64,000 nucleotides of DNA from positions 930,001-994,000 of the forward strand of contig OX621255.1 of assembly GCA_951640165.1 (NCBI GenBank), in the 5' to 3' direction. The position numbers and the translations under genes are program-made. Under the pieces are notes generated by a model, which made no database searches, was not told the origin of the DNA, and was given only the letters and a program-made list of their open reading frames with translations. Below, piece by piece: positions 50,000 through 61,299 of this stretch. Source of the stretch: Pseudoips prasinana. Its lineage: Eukaryota > Arthropoda > Insecta > Lepidoptera > Nolidae. How positions within the stretch are numbered: the stretch's first letter is position 1; the number at the start of each line of letters is the position of its first letter.

Positions 50000-50595
50000 A
50001 CACATTACAATGATGACACGTTTATACATTGTCACAAGCATATTTTCAAATCACGACAAATGTCAGCGGCAACTGACAGATAACCCAAGCACGTAATAAT
50101 GTTCGTGCGACTCATTTCCCCGGTGACCGTGACATATGGCAAAGCGAGAAGTTGACAATCTTAATTGTTGAAGAAAGATCATGATGCCTTCAATATCTGT
50201 CGTTTGCCAGATAAGCTCGACAGGGGAAGTGGACCATATAGAATAAGATGCTGGCATTATTCTTTTTATGTTTACTGTTAGACTAATATTAGGCACCAGT
50301 TCTCATAAAATGCATTTGAAGTAGTTGTATTCATAATTGTTAAGTAACATAAGCATGGCCCCATGCATTTACCACAAGTTACCGATATCTTGGAAGGCAT
50401 TAAGCGTACCTTTATTTAAGAAAAAATAAGTAACTTCTTAGTAAAAAAAAGCTTATTACAATATCTCTGAATACTTTTCAGAACAAAATAATGCATTTGT
50501 TTGATGGTTGGCATGGTTGTTTATTTTTTGTAATGTAATTACGTGATATATGTACCTATATTGAATGTGTAAATATTTTCCTCTTTTTTTTAGGC
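50000..50595. other. Unassigned stretch
   Basis: A 77-codon minus frame at 50063-50296 has no recognised motif; nothing else supported. Confidence 0.4.
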
Positions 50596-50599
50596 TTTA

Positions 50600-50725
50600 T
50601 TTATTGGTCTTGCACCTTTCGCATGCCTTATGGTACAATATGGCTGAACTGTATACTGTAAAACACCATGTAGTGTACCCACATTTGCGAAATAAAATAT
50701 CTTATCTTATCTTATCTCATGTTAC
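50600..50725 (+). repeat. LINE 3' end with (CTTAT)n tail
   Basis: GGTACAATATGGCTGAACTG-type sequence ending AAATAAAATATCTTATCTTA and more TTATC repeats, like the tail at 60040-60068. Confidence 0.5.
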
Positions 50726-50859
50726 TTGAAAGAGAACCAAATAGATAGTATATTATTTTGTGACTTTAGGTGACACTAAGACGGCTTGAGTTTATCGACA
50801 CGAGGAGAAGGGATGGCAACATGTGGGTGACGCCAGGCGCGATGTAAGCAACATATGCT

Positions 50860-50990
50860 AAATATAAACTTCAGCCATCAACTGGGACCTAAAGCTTAAC
50901 ATGCCCTCCGAATCACGGAGGCGCTCAGAATTACACCACTTTGGCGGTCACTCATCTAATGATTGACCGCGACCCTAGTTGCTTAACCGA
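50860..50990 (+). repeat. Interspersed repeat family G
   Basis: CATGCCCTCCGAATCACGGA, CCACTTTGGCGGTCACTCAT and GACCCTAGTTGCTTAACC in family order. Confidence 0.6.
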
Positions 50991-50999
50991 AAATGATAA

Positions 51000-51530
51000 A
51001 AAGGATTGCAAGGCCAGATTATATCCGAAAACAATGTCCTACGTAGTCAAAAACTACTTACTTAAAAACATAAGTGTAAATACAAACTTGTTTTGTCTGG
51101 ATTTACCCGGATTATTTTACTTTATTTTGCTCGGACTGCCCCTATAAGGGTTGCTAGAAATGAGAGACAACCCTATTATTATCCTATGTGACGCAGCTGT
51201 GTCTAATCCAAAAAAATATTGTATTTAACGAAAAATATGTAGACGGAGCCAATATCAGAGTAACGTGAGTTGAATACATAGGTAATTATATCGGACCCTA
51301 GCTGTCCTAGAAGATATGAAAATAATAAGATACCAGACTGCGATACAACTTGAATGGAAATTGTGTTTTTACAAGTCTATTGAAGGTTGTATTAGTTTTC
51401 TGGTTTCGTGGAATTTTGTAAGCACGCACGCGTTATACGTAACCCTAGATTGAAGTAAATACTTTCTAAGGCCTCGTAGTTTTGTGCAAAGAGTTGTGTA
51501 TTTTCAAGCTTGTGCAATTGTAAGTGTCGC
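51000..51530. other. Unassigned stretch
   Basis: Small open frames only; nothing supported. Confidence 0.4.
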
Positions 51531-51535
51531 TCAGT

Positions 51536-51990
51536 ATGGGCCTTATTAGAAGGCTGAGTTTCCCTCAAAGAGCAATGGAGAGGGCTATACTCGGAGTTTC
51601 CTTGTGAGATCGAATCAGAAATGTCGGAATCCTCAAGGGAACCAAAGCCACTATTCAAGGTCTCTGATGTTGGAGATAAATGAGCTTGGCGATGCGTCCC
51701 TCTCTAGCCTCTCTGGCGCCTCCTAGAATTGCAACGAGCGTGGCTATGTTCTCGACACTGACAAAAGCCCGTACGTAAAATACGTACGTAACATAGCTCG
51801 TAGAACTGGCATCCGTTGGATCAGAGAGGTTAACCAGTGGCGTCTACGACGCGGATGTCGCAGCGTGGGCAGGCCCCGTACAAAATGGACCGATTATATT
51901 GTGAGGATCGCTGGATTGGATGTGGATAGAGCAAGCCCCACAAATGTGGGGGAGACATTTGTCCAGCTGTGGACGTCTTTTAGCTGATAT
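51536..51990 (+). pseudogene. RTE 3' fragment with internal replacement
   Basis: Starts TATGGGCCTTATTAGAAGGC, follows the RTE to about 51650, then carries about 130 bp of foreign sequence. It resumes at ACATAGCTCGTAGAAC (51789) and ends GTCTTTTAGCTGATATGATG with an ATG tail. A CGTACGTAAAATACGTACG inverted pair marks the right side of the foreign piece. Confidence 0.7.
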
Positions 51991-51994
51991 GATG

Positions 51995-52495
51995 ATGATG
52001 AAAATTATATGTACCCTTAAGTTCAAGGAAACAAATGAAATCAGAAAAAGAAATATGGTTATTCCACTGAATATCAGTTCACTCCCATCATACTAGAGTA
52101 CTTTATACAAGACTAGCTAGAGTAAAGTTCATGCGGTTCAAATATCTATTACAAAATATAGAGTAAAGTGAAAATAGGCATAAGTGCTCGCTCATAGCAT
52201 TTGAGTGTAATCCGCTTGATACTAGAGTACTTTATAACAGACACCAGACCAACTAGGATAGAACTGGCGTGGTCAAAAGCAGATTATTAGATTAGGTAGC
52301 ATAGAGTGTGAAACAATGGAAATTAGAAAGGAAAAATAATGTTTTTGCGGTAGAGTCTTGATAATCGCAAGCTCCTAGCTCAACCGTCTCTCATTGATGA
52401 TTTAGTGGTATGAAAAAAAAAAGATTAACTCCAACCACAGAAAGTTACACCAGCTCCACGTAAGACTAAGGCAGCAGCTACGTTGAGTCACCACT
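51995..52495. other. Unassigned stretch with a short local repeat
   Basis: TACTAGAGTACTTTATA occurs at about 52090 and 52219; otherwise nothing recognised. Confidence 0.4.
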
Positions 52496-52499
52496 GGAA

Positions 52500-52640
52500 C
52501 AAGGTAAGGGGAATGTCCACCTACCAAAAGTGTCTATGTGTGACTTCTCTTGGCGCCTGGTGGAGGGAGCCCTGGGAACGCGGGTATGGTGCTCCGGTAC
52601 GCCCCTTTTGCGCCATACGACAAATGGTTAGCACATGTAT
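52500..52640 (-). repeat. R1-clade LINE 3' UTR fragment
   Basis: CTTCTCTTGGCGCCTGGTGG and GGGAACGCGGGTATGGTGCT are the reverse complement of the R1-type 3' UTR at about 10440-10540. Confidence 0.65.
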
Positions 52641-53325
52641 CCTGAGAGGACTTTGATCTTTCCGTATTACCGATTCATAGTATGGTAGTCATAAAGTAGT
52701 TTCTTTTAACTCAACAAAACAGACCTTAAACTCAAAACAGAACAAACCAATTTCTCTTAACAAATACTCTATGAGAAGGTTCCTCATCTCAGGGCAAGCG
52801 ATTTATTTGTATGAAACAAAAGTATCCGACTCCAAGATATGAATATTTGAGACGCAATACTGGGTGTAAGGAACATCCTGACGAAAAGTGATAGTAATCA
52901 TTTGGACTGTTTAAAATGCGGAACGTTGTCTGTGTGTAATATAATTCTTCATTTGTTTTTCTTCAATCTTTCTCCACATGAACTTAAACTGTTCCAAATT
53001 TATGTCCACGCCTTTTTTTTAAAAAAGGCGCAGAAATTTTTGCTTTAAGTATTAATTTTATCATACGAACTAATCTTAGGTTTAAAAGTGTCAAATTGTT
53101 ATGATATTCGCAAACAGAAAGATTACACTTATTTAACAAACACTTATTTAATCTACGAAGTAAGTTTGTAACTTTTTCACGCTGATATTATTAGGTTTTT
53201 TTTTCATGATATTTGGAATTAACATAGTGATTGTAATAACACTTGTTTAGTTCTAATAATTCAGCTACATAAATATTATACATAGTTTGACAAGCCTACT
53301 CCAAAAACAACTTTGGGGTATAACA
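52641..53325. other. Unassigned AT-rich stretch
   Basis: Contains a small palindrome GCCTTTTTTTTAAAAAAGGC near 53010 and no coding or repeat signal. Confidence 0.45.
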
Positions 53326-53329
53326 ATGC

Positions 53330-53500
53330 TATAATTGCCACGCTTGGCAGAAGGCAGGGTTGGCGATCGCAGTAAGATGGTCATGGTATACAGAAGGAAT
53401 ACACTGCCTGCCTTCTTATAGATATTCCCTTTGGTCGACTTCTACGCCCCTACTGGATGAGATAGGGTGATAATTTTCTGATATTCACCGCCGTTACAAC
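53330..53500 (-). repeat. RTE 5' UTR-derived fragment
   Basis: Minus strand: GTAGGGGCGTAGAAGTCGAC, then a degraded GGCAG region, CTGCGATCGCCAACCCTGCC and CCAAGCGTGGCAATTATAGC, as in 27860-27990. Confidence 0.6.
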
Positions 53501-53576
53501 ACACAACAAAATTCAGTATAGTCTTATGTGAATTATCATGATGATGTCACTTCAAAATCATATTACAGTTGGTTAG

Positions 53577-53812
53577 ACGGCCTGATGGCGTGGTTGGCAA
53601 CTGCTTGCTTTTCACGCCGGATGTCGTGGGTTCGATTCGCACCCAGGACAGATATTTGTATGCATGAACATGTCTGTTTGTCCTGAGTCTGGGTATAATT
53701 ATCTATATAAGTATGTATTGATAAAAGTACCTATTATATGTATTATATGAGTTCTCTGGTTTCTACAGTACAAGCTCTGCTTAGTTTGGGATAAGATGGC
53801 CGTGTGTGAATA
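53577..53812 (+). mobile_element. SINE2 (tRNA-derived)
   Basis: Head TGATGGCGTGGTTGGCAACT, B-box GGTTCGATTCGCACC, complete body to ATGGCCGTGTGTGAATAATG. Confidence 0.85.
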
Positions 53813-54099
53813 ATGTTAAAGGATATCATTGTTATCAGTTTGCATCAGGTTGTTCCGTACACCCAATATTGTGCAATATTCATAGCTCCTCATAGTGCGC
53901 TGTATCAAGACAAGGTTTACTCCTTTTATGCAGATGATATTGTTTATAGCTCCGAGAGTGTATTAGATCATAATAATAATATTATATATTGGCAAGTCAA
54001 TTCAACTGTATATTAAGAGGATTGCCAAAACAATAAAATAATATATCTACAATTATAGAATGAGTTGCCAAAATATAAAATTTCATTTTTTGGAAGTTT

Positions 54100-54225
54100 T
54101 GAAAGATGCCCACTGCTGGACAAAGGCCGTCCCAAAGATCTTTACAATTGCCGGTTCCAGCGACCCTCACAAGATCATCGGTCCATTTCGTAGGGGGCCT
54201 GCCCACGCTGTGTGTTGCTATACTT
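54100..54225 (-). repeat. RTE C-terminal fragment
   Basis: CCCACTGCTGGACAAAGGCC at 54109 and GGGGGCCTGCCCACGCTGTG at 54195 are the reverse complement of the RTE 3' coding end; the tail itself is missing. Confidence 0.7.
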
Positions 54226-54299
54226 GCTTAGCTTACATTGAAACAGCCATTATGGCAATAAAGGTTTACAGTCACATTCCAAAAGCCTTTAGTTTTTAG

Positions 54300-54700
54300 C
54301 CTTACGGCTATAAACTGAGTTCCTAAGTCACAAGACAAACTAGATAATTTTTATATAATTTGCTAATTAGGAAGTATTTAATTGTGTTTTAAACTGTTTA
54401 ATTTTATTTAATACCATAACATGCGTAATAGACCCGTAACATTCGCATGCCGGTAGTGTAGGCAACCCACAAATAGTACTTACCATCTTTGTGTCCATAA
54501 AGTCTGAAGCGAATAAAGATATTATATTCTGTTCTATTGGATTTGTTATTTTCGCGATGTTTTTTTTTATCAGAGCGACAGTTGCACAAAGTATCCCTAA
54601 AACCGACCCTTTTGTGCATTTACCCTCCAGTAACCACCCTGAGTAGAGATTCAAGACCCAAACGAGGTACTCTCTGGTGTTGGTTACTAAGTTTGCCGGT
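54300..54700. other. Unassigned stretch
   Basis: Two overlapping minus-strand frames (up to 95 codons, 54367-54654) in different phases; neither shows a recognised motif. Confidence 0.35.
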
Positions 54701-54710
54701 TTATTTTTGA

Positions 54711-54883
54711 CTAGCTGTACCCCGCGGTTTCGCCCGCGTGAAACTTTATAAATTATAGCCTATGTGTTAATCCAGGGTGTCAGCTAACTCCGTACCATAT
54801 TTTATTGAAATTGCTCCTGCGGTTTAGACTTGAAGAAGAAACAAACATACACATTCACAAACTTTCGCCTTTATAATATTAGT
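54711..54883 (-). mobile_element. Helitron-like non-autonomous element
   Basis: CTAG at 54711-54714 and terminal hairpin CGCGGTTTCGCCCGCG on the plus strand; the 5' end is near TTATAATATTAG at 54880. Confidence 0.65.
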
Positions 54884-54889
54884 TAGTGC

Positions 54890-55170
54890 TAAGCCAGAGG
54901 CCGTGGGTTCGATTCCACACAGGACTAATCTTTGTGCGATGAGCACGATTGTAAGTTCTGTGGCTGGATGTAATTTATTCATACTGACATGTACAGACAC
55001 CAGCACATCCAGCTACCCCAATCTGTCAATTTTTTTTATAGTTTTTATACTTTATCACATAAGCGTAAGGTTCACTTTCAATTGGGGAAATTTGACAGAT
55101 TGGGGTAGCTTGATGTGCTGGCTTCTATACATGTTTATGTAGAAATATATAAGTACGTTTATCAGTTATT
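54890..55170 (+). mobile_element. SINE-like sequence split by a MITE
   Basis: GGCCGTGGGTTCGATTCCAC (B-box-like), GATGAGCACGATTGTAAG and, beyond the MITE, TATATAAGTACGTTTATCAG. The MITE at 54991-55130 interrupts it. Head mostly lost; family uncertain. Confidence 0.55.
54991..55130. mobile_element. Small MITE, GTACAGACGCCAGC family
   Basis: 140-bp copy with GTACAGACACCAGCACATCC and GATGTGCTGGCTTCTATAC; ACATG-like words flank both sides. Confidence 0.75.
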
Positions 55171-55439
55171 TGGTATATTTATTATTGGTGTATATTTGGT
55201 TCTTTGTAATATAACTTACTTACATATAGTTCGGGTAGTGGTTACCGTTAATTAATAAAGGGAAATAGTACAAAATTTTAATTTAGCTGTATTTCATTTT
55301 AAGTTTAAGAGATGTAATGATACTTATATAGAAGTTATAATTATAGTTTCACTGGACAATTAAGGCAAGCAAGTGATCAAGCCGTCTAGACAAATAAAGA
55401 AACCTTGGAATAGCCTAATGCTCCCACTGGCGTCCCACC

Positions 55440-55510
55440 TCACTGCTGGTAAGTGATTAGTGAGGTTAACACAACCACACTCGTGGTCAGTCCATAGATG
55501 GGTGACCGAC
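55440..55510 (-). repeat. Interspersed repeat family G, fragment
   Basis: Reverse complement of the CACCCATCTATGGACTGACC end block. Confidence 0.5.
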
Positions 55511-55689
55511 AAATAATAATAATAATAAGACTTTATATTCAGACTAAATTAGTGTCCAATATGTTAGTAACAATTTTCTTATAAACTAGTGTTAGTAATA
55601 AGTATTTTTAAAATATGTAACAAATTTACCATTCATTGCTGCGTCATTCCATGCCAAAATGGCGCAGCAATGCTTGACGTAAATACAGT

Positions 55690-55975
55690 CTAGCTGACTA
55701 GCGATCATGCTAAGGATGCTGTTGGTGCTGCCACGTATTCTGCGCACAAGAGATGCGCATCTTTTAGACAAAATGGTTTAATTTCTGAGCATCGCCGTGC
55801 TCAAGTTGTGCCAGTTGTAGCCATTAGGCAACAGTCGTTAAGCCATGTCTGAGGCAGCTTGAATAACTCTGTCATCAGGGTAACCACTGCCCATACGATG
55901 ATGAAGAAAGAAGTAGGTGCCTTATATGGCTTATTGATTGCTCGGTAATGGCAACCATGATCGACGAGCTCACTT
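55690..55975 (-). repeat. Interspersed repeat family G
   Basis: Minus strand: GTATGGGCAGTGGTTACCCT, ATGGCTTAACGACTGTTGCC and ATTAAACCATTTTGTC in family order, followed by an unrelated TGCGCATCTCTTGTGCGCAG inverted word. Confidence 0.55.
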
Positions 55976-55979
55976 TTGA

Positions 55980-56720
55980 CCATCTGGTCTTAAGTACCTC
56001 CATTAGATGTAGCATAAATTTTGTTATGGTGTCAAAAAAAAGCTTTCTTTCTATAAATTAAAATGTATTTGCACGAGATTATTGAGTTACCTTGACTTCA
56101 ATTTACCTGTTCCAGAGAACAAATACTTTGTATACTGACGGGCAATAAAATAATAATCCAAGATTCCGTTTTACGTTTTGATGTAGAGGAAGGAGGACGA
56201 GAGAAAAAGAGCAGATAAACTCAAAACAAAACTAAATGTCGCGTGATGAAACGCAAGACGTAACTTTGCTTTTAGTGTAGTTCTTAAAATGAACTCAAAT
56301 ACATCCCTAGTAAAAGAAAACTATGCGCTCGTACACTGAGTTTTGAATATTCAGTATAAACTTTTATTTCTTTTAAACGATTTATTTTATCTTTTTCTCT
56401 GCTTGTTGGAGAATAAAAAGTATGTCAGGGCCCGGTTTGAGTTGTAACAATTGAATACGAGAAACTAAGCTGATAGAGTAGCTACTACCAGTTAGGTTTA
56501 CTTTTCTTTCAGTGAAAAAAATACTAAAAGATTTGTTGTACAACCTTTTCTGAAGCATTCAATTTATATTGTACGAAGTTATTTCAATTCTAAAGATTTA
56601 AAGATTTTATTGTTGACTCAGTCAATACAAAAGGTATTAATGTAAATACATAGATTTTAAGAGCCTTTTCAGCCGTTGATATAAGTTTTATTGTTGACTA
56701 TGTACTTTGTTGGCTGATTA
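55980..56720. other. Unassigned AT-rich stretch
   Basis: Nothing supported on either strand. Confidence 0.45.
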
Positions 56721-56724
56721 TATT

Positions 56725-56810
56725 AGCTGAAAGATGTCCACTGCTTCTTGCTGGTCTTTCTCTACCCACATCCAGGCTTCCACATGATATTTGCTGGCTA
56801 TGATGATCTT
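56725..56810 (-). repeat. RTE 3' end scrap
   Basis: TTAGCTGAAAGATGTCCACTG and CCCACATCCAGGCTTCCACA (positions 56728-56785) resemble the complement of the RTE tail and end of the coding region, with the middle deleted. Confidence 0.5.
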
Positions 56811-56854
56811 AACTAATAATTTTATTTAAAAAATATATATTTATTTAAATCCAT

Positions 56855-57045
56855 CGTAGGCGCGATGGTGGCGGGTGACTGTCCCAATTGGGACGCCGGG
56901 CCGTGGCTCCTTTTGTGAGACAATCATGCTCCAAACAAAAGGAGGACGCCGAAGGGATCGGGAGACAGCTGATCCTGCTCGCAGACGGAGGAGGCGACGG
57001 GGCGGCTGTAGCTGTTGCTCGACCTAAGGTGGATGCAATGGTAAG
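56855..57045 (+). pseudogene. R1-clade LINE C-terminal fragment
   Basis: Colinear with 10117-10290: ATCGTAGGCGCGATGGTGGC (VGAMV), CCAAACAAAAGGAGGACGCC and CAGACGGAGGAGGCGACGGG. GC-rich island in AT-rich DNA. Frames are broken. Confidence 0.7.
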
Positions 57046-57059
57046 GAAAGCTTTATATA

Positions 57060-57980
57060 ATTATATATAAATTTTCGTTGAATATCATTTGATATGACTG
57101 AGTTCGATTACCGAGTTGTACTATAATATATCTTAAAAATTTAATAACATAAACAGAAGAGACGATTTAAAATTGGCATATCCGAGTATGTCAGCAGAAT
57201 TAATTAATAAAATAAAATCTATGGCTGAAAAGTTATGTAGCAAGCATACTTGCTTTGCTACCAATTTTTTTAGAGCCTTATTGAGTCTCTGGCATAATGA
57301 CAGACTGGTTTGAAAGCCCAGCGCAAAAGCCTCTACAGAAGTCGGCACTGGTTATTTTGTAATTAAAACCACCACTTAGCACAAAGAGAAAGTCTCCCGA
57401 AAGTCGGCATATGATTATATTATATAGTGTGGCTGCCCTTCCTGCCTTTCCCAGAATAGTCATATTCTGTCACTTTACAGCCTCTTATATCAAAGAAAGT
57501 TTGTCTTTCCTTCATTAATCACCATCGAAAGTCTAGTAATAATCTGCGGTTAACCAGCACATTCCACAAATTCTCTTGATAAATCATTTGTCAAGGTGAT
57601 TGATTGTGGAATGCGATGTCATTATCTACGAAGCATGTACAAACACTTAGTGTATTCTGAAAACATGTCAAGGATCACAATTTAACGCTAACATAATATT
57701 GTTATGAATGGATATAAAAAAAGTTTGTTCATACCTATTTGTATATGTTTCCACATTGTATTGTTTCTTGAGGTGAACAACAAATATTTTATGAATCTAA
57801 AATTATGACTAGATAAAACCATGACTACAAACATCAAATAGTTTTGAATTGCAAATATACGATATCTTTAATACGTTAAATTTTAATGTTGAAAGTTCTA
57901 GCACAAAATGTTTGGCGACAAATGAAGCATAATTTGTTCTAAGGCGCCCACAACCCGGTACCATCACCAATTCTAAATGA
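57060..57980. other. Unassigned AT-rich stretch
   Basis: Small minus-strand frames near 57133-57463 are Leu/Cys-rich and unrecognised; no repeat matched. Confidence 0.4.
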
Positions 57981-57984
57981 TCAG

Positions 57985-58165
57985 GATTATTAAGTAGTTA
58001 GGAGTTTTGTTTGTCCATAGATGGATAACCACCTACGATGAGACCCTTTTTCTGAGCACTCCTATGCTGCGAAAGCAAGTTAAGCTAGTGGTCCAGGTTG
58101 TCCTTAAGCCACGTCAGATGCTTATTGGGTGGCTTGAACTATGACATAATCGCAACCACTGCCAC
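57985..58165 (-). repeat. Interspersed repeat family G
   Basis: Complement of CAGTGGTTGCGATTATG, CACCCAATAAGCATC and ATGGACAAAC; diverged copy. Confidence 0.45.
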
Positions 58166-58194
58166 TAAAATAAATGAAAATAAATAATAATGAA

Positions 58195-58440
58195 ATAATG
58201 AAATTTATTCAGCACTTGGGTATTTACATACACTTGTACTTGTCAAGCTCACAATAAACACAGTTTAAAAACAGTAATTTAAGCAACAAAGTTTTTTAAT
58301 TAGTCCGTCCGTGCGGTCTGTTTCGTCACATATATTTTTAATATCCTTAAATAAATATTAAATAGCAAGTTACTAAGCTATTATTGATACATTTAGCAAT
58401 AGTATATCAAATTAAAGAATTGAAAACAACGAGCAGTTGG
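58195..58440 (-). repeat. LINE 3' UTR family E
   Basis: Complement of 41015-41205: ATGAAATAATGAAATTTATT at the tail side, CACTTGTACTTGTCAAGC, GTCCGTGCGGTCTGTTTCGT. Confidence 0.6.
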
Positions 58441-58834
58441 CTAGCGCAAAAGGCTCTCAACTCAAGTAGCTTAATTTAAGCGACTTTTAAAACTTTATCT
58501 GTACCAAAATTAAACATAACAATTATCTAATACTCGTATAAAAACGTTCTTGTGTCGCTTTTCTTTTAAGAAGCTTCTAAGAGACAACATAATATAATTC
58601 CAAAAAATGTACTAAACTCATGTATTTTTGTTGAAAAGTGTGTAGACGGTATGCTAAATGTGGACACAAGTATGGAAATTATTTTACATAATACCACAAC
58701 TATGTAAATATCTGAGGATTCTTCCAAACTGTAAATATAAGAGAGAAATGACTGAGATGTCTGAAATTATACAATATTTTGTAAAATGGATATCAGAAGC
58801 CTTCACATTGATACCCACCTAACATAGAAATCCC

Positions 58835-59745
58835 ATATAACACATGTGAAAAATAGGTTAACATCCATTCATGCCTCTCTCCGCAATAATATTCGATGCA
58901 TACCGTATAACCAACGACAAAAAATCTACAATACCTTTGTAAAACCACATCTGTTATACTTTATCGAAATATGGGGAAATGCAGCTAAAACTACCCTAAA
59001 CCAACTGCAAGTCCAACAAAATAAAATAATCAAACTAATATTTAATTATAACTTCCGAACATCTACCACAAAAATTTATAGCGAAACAAGACTAATAAAC
59101 ATTCAAAAACTGTACAAATACAACACCTGCATCTTTATCCGCAAAAAAATGAATAACAAAGTCCATTCCGACCTACAATTCACTAGACGGAAAGAAGTTG
59201 GGCGCACCTGCAGTCGGCGCGCTAGCTATATCGTGCTACCCGAGTCGCGGACAAGATACGGTGCAATAATTAGCAAGCTACAATAATTAGCGATGGCGCG
59301 CGCATATATAACAAAATACCCAGAGAAATAAAGAATGCTAACTCAATTAACGTTTTTAAGAAAAGGCTAGCAAATTACATAAATAAAAAATACCTCTCTG
59401 ATTATAATGATAAATGAACTTTATACAGCATCTAGATACTCATTCACCTCAAATTTCTGTCTTATTTTAACTTGCTAAATATTACCTGTCATTTAATTTT
59501 AACTTATAGCTTTACACCTAGATAAGTAGGTATAACATTGTTTAAGTTTGTTATGATTAGATCCACGGAGCATAAATTGACATTATGTTTTTTTACTTTT
59601 CGTTTTATGTTCATTTTAATTTTTATCTTTTACTATGTATGTATCTATACCAACGAACGTATATTATTATAATTTTGTTTATATATAAGTTATCATGTGA
59701 GTGACGTATGTCTTAATGAGAATAAATGTCTAGAAACTTTAACTT
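58835..59745 (+). pseudogene. LINE-C: C-terminal region of a Jockey/CR1-type LINE
   Basis: The frame 58846-59286 encodes the thumb/C-terminal part, including QNKIIKLIFNYNFRT at about residues 62-76. After a frameshift near 59283-59310, YNKIPREIKN...FKKRLANYINKKYLSDYND continues in another frame to about 59418. No RT catalytic motifs are present, as this copy is 5'-truncated. The 3' UTR runs to about 59745 (AATAAATGTCTAG). Distinct from LINE-A and LINE-D in sequence. Confidence 0.75.
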
Positions 59746-59839
59746 TAAGCTGGAGGAACTTTTGATTAAATAAGTAGATTAAAGTGTTATTCAAGATATT
59801 TTTTTTAACATAAACAAAAGAAGAAAAACTGAAACATAT

Positions 59840-60068
59840 GATCCCTCAACACCCTATTATCTCAAAGAACGTTTCAAGTTCCTCAATGACACGCATGCCA
59901 AATCACTGAGATCATCAGAAAACCTGTAACTTACCTTACCAACGCATTTCACCAATTTCTTCAGCAAATCGTTTACTGGACCGCCTATTGTACCTTATTT
60001 TTAATAATTTGAGATCCTGTAACTGTTATGTATAATGGTGTACAATAAAGTGTATTTATCTTATCTTA
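59840..60068 (+). pseudogene. LINE-A C-terminal scrap and tail
   Basis: Translation has YLKERFKFLND and SLRSSENL, matching residues about 424-440 of the 33-kb LINE-A. The 3' UTR contains CTGGACCGCCTATTGTACC and ends in TTATC repeats. Confidence 0.65.
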
Positions 60069-60194
60069 TAATACAATCACCAAACAGCAATTTATACACT
60101 CACGAGAAGTGTTTTGTATCTTCGGAGCGTGTATGGTAGTCTGTAGCTACATCATTAATAATTATATTACGATAATTAGATCACTTTCTTTAAG

Positions 60195-60385
60195 ATCGAC
60201 TATGTTTGTACGCGCCAGGCGCGATGGCTCTTAGAAATAGATAAAGATCCCGCGCGGCCACGCTCGCACCCCCTCTGAGTCCCACGCCCAGTCAGCGTCC
60301 GCAACAAGTACGGCTGTTCACCACCACACGTGTAGGTCTGGCTGCCTGTGGTGGCCAGCTAGCTGACTTCTTCCGCAAGTTATAT
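60195..60385. other. GC-rich island of unknown nature
   Basis: GC-rich block (CGCGCGGCCACGCTCGCACC, then CACACGTGTAGG and CTGTGGTGGCCAGCTAGCTG) abruptly bounded by AT-rich DNA. No frame or shared repeat. Could be the 5' end of a LINE. Confidence 0.35.
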
Positions 60386-60401
60386 ATATAAATGTTTCTT
60401 A

Positions 60402-60648
60402 CTAACAGTGCCCGCGGACTTCGTTCCGCGTTATAAATATTTTTGTCCCTGCCCGTTTGTCCCGCTTAATACTTCGGGTTAAAAGTTCGGGATTTTTTTT
60501 TCATAGCCTATGACACTCCACAATAACGTGTCTTTCTATTGGTAAAATAATTTTGAAAATCCGTTCAGTGGATCCAGAGATTACCCCTTACAACGTCATA
60601 AAAAACTCACAAACGTTAGCTCTTTAATAATAATAATATTAGTATAGA
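60402..60648 (-). mobile_element. Helitron-like element, diverged 3' end
   Basis: On the minus strand it begins A|TCTATACTAATATTATTA and ends with hairpin CGCGGAACGAAGTCCGCG, then TTAG in place of CTAG. About 247 bp; a different subfamily from the other copies. Confidence 0.55.
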
Positions 60649-60649
60649 T

Positions 60650-60903
60650 TTTAATAATAATAATATTTGGGGACAATGTCACACAGATTATCCTAGCCCC
60701 AAACTAAGCAAAGCTTGTACTATGGGTACGAGGCGACGATATACATACTTATATAGATAGATAAATACTTACATACATAGAAAACATCCATGACTCACAA
60801 ACAAATATCCGTGCTCATCACAGAAATATTTGCACTTACCGGGATTCGAACCCAGGACCACCAGCTTCGTACGCAGGAGCACTACCAATTAGGCTACGGT
60901 GAC
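60650..60903 (-). mobile_element. SINE1 (tRNA-derived)
   Basis: Full copy with B-box GGTTCGAATCCCGG and an (ATT)n tail adjoining the Helitron end. Confidence 0.85.
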
Positions 60904-61029
60904 TTACGGGTATTTTGCTTTAAGGATGACGACATACTCGGCCATATTTTTGTTACGTAATTTGTAACGTCTCGTCTTCTATGGTCTAAGCCATGTATAT
61001 CATCGGTATGTACTATATACGGTATGTAC

Positions 61030-61185
61030 TGTATCATCGGCAAATTGAAGGTGAGTAATGTACTCGCGATTGATCGCCATCAATGGCGAGTACATTACTC
61101 AACTTATGGCGAGTACATTAAACCCGCATGATATCGATGCCAAAGCATCAGTATGCCTGGGCATCAATATCATGCGGGTTTAATT
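61030..61185. repeat. Scrambled RTE fragment with nested inverted duplications
   Basis: TATCATCGGCAAATTGAAGG ... GTACTCGC is the complement of the RTE segment coding for GEYITHLRFADD. It then folds back: TGAGTAATGTACTCGC (61052-61067) is exactly complementary to 61086-61101. A further piece follows, whose TTAAACCCGCATGATAT (61118-61134) is exactly complementary to 61167-61183. Confidence 0.75.
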
Positions 61186-61263
61186 TGGAAATATGTGTAA
61201 GCATCACATAATAATTCAGAACCCAATGTTTAACTAATAATGATTTAATTCTAGATTTGAATA

Positions 61264-61298
61264 GTATCGATATTTGGTATTGATACAAATATCGATAC
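61264..61298. repeat. Short perfect palindrome
   Basis: GTATCGATATTTG and its exact complement, 13 bp each, around a 9-base spacer. Confidence 0.8.
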
Positions 61299-61299
61299 C

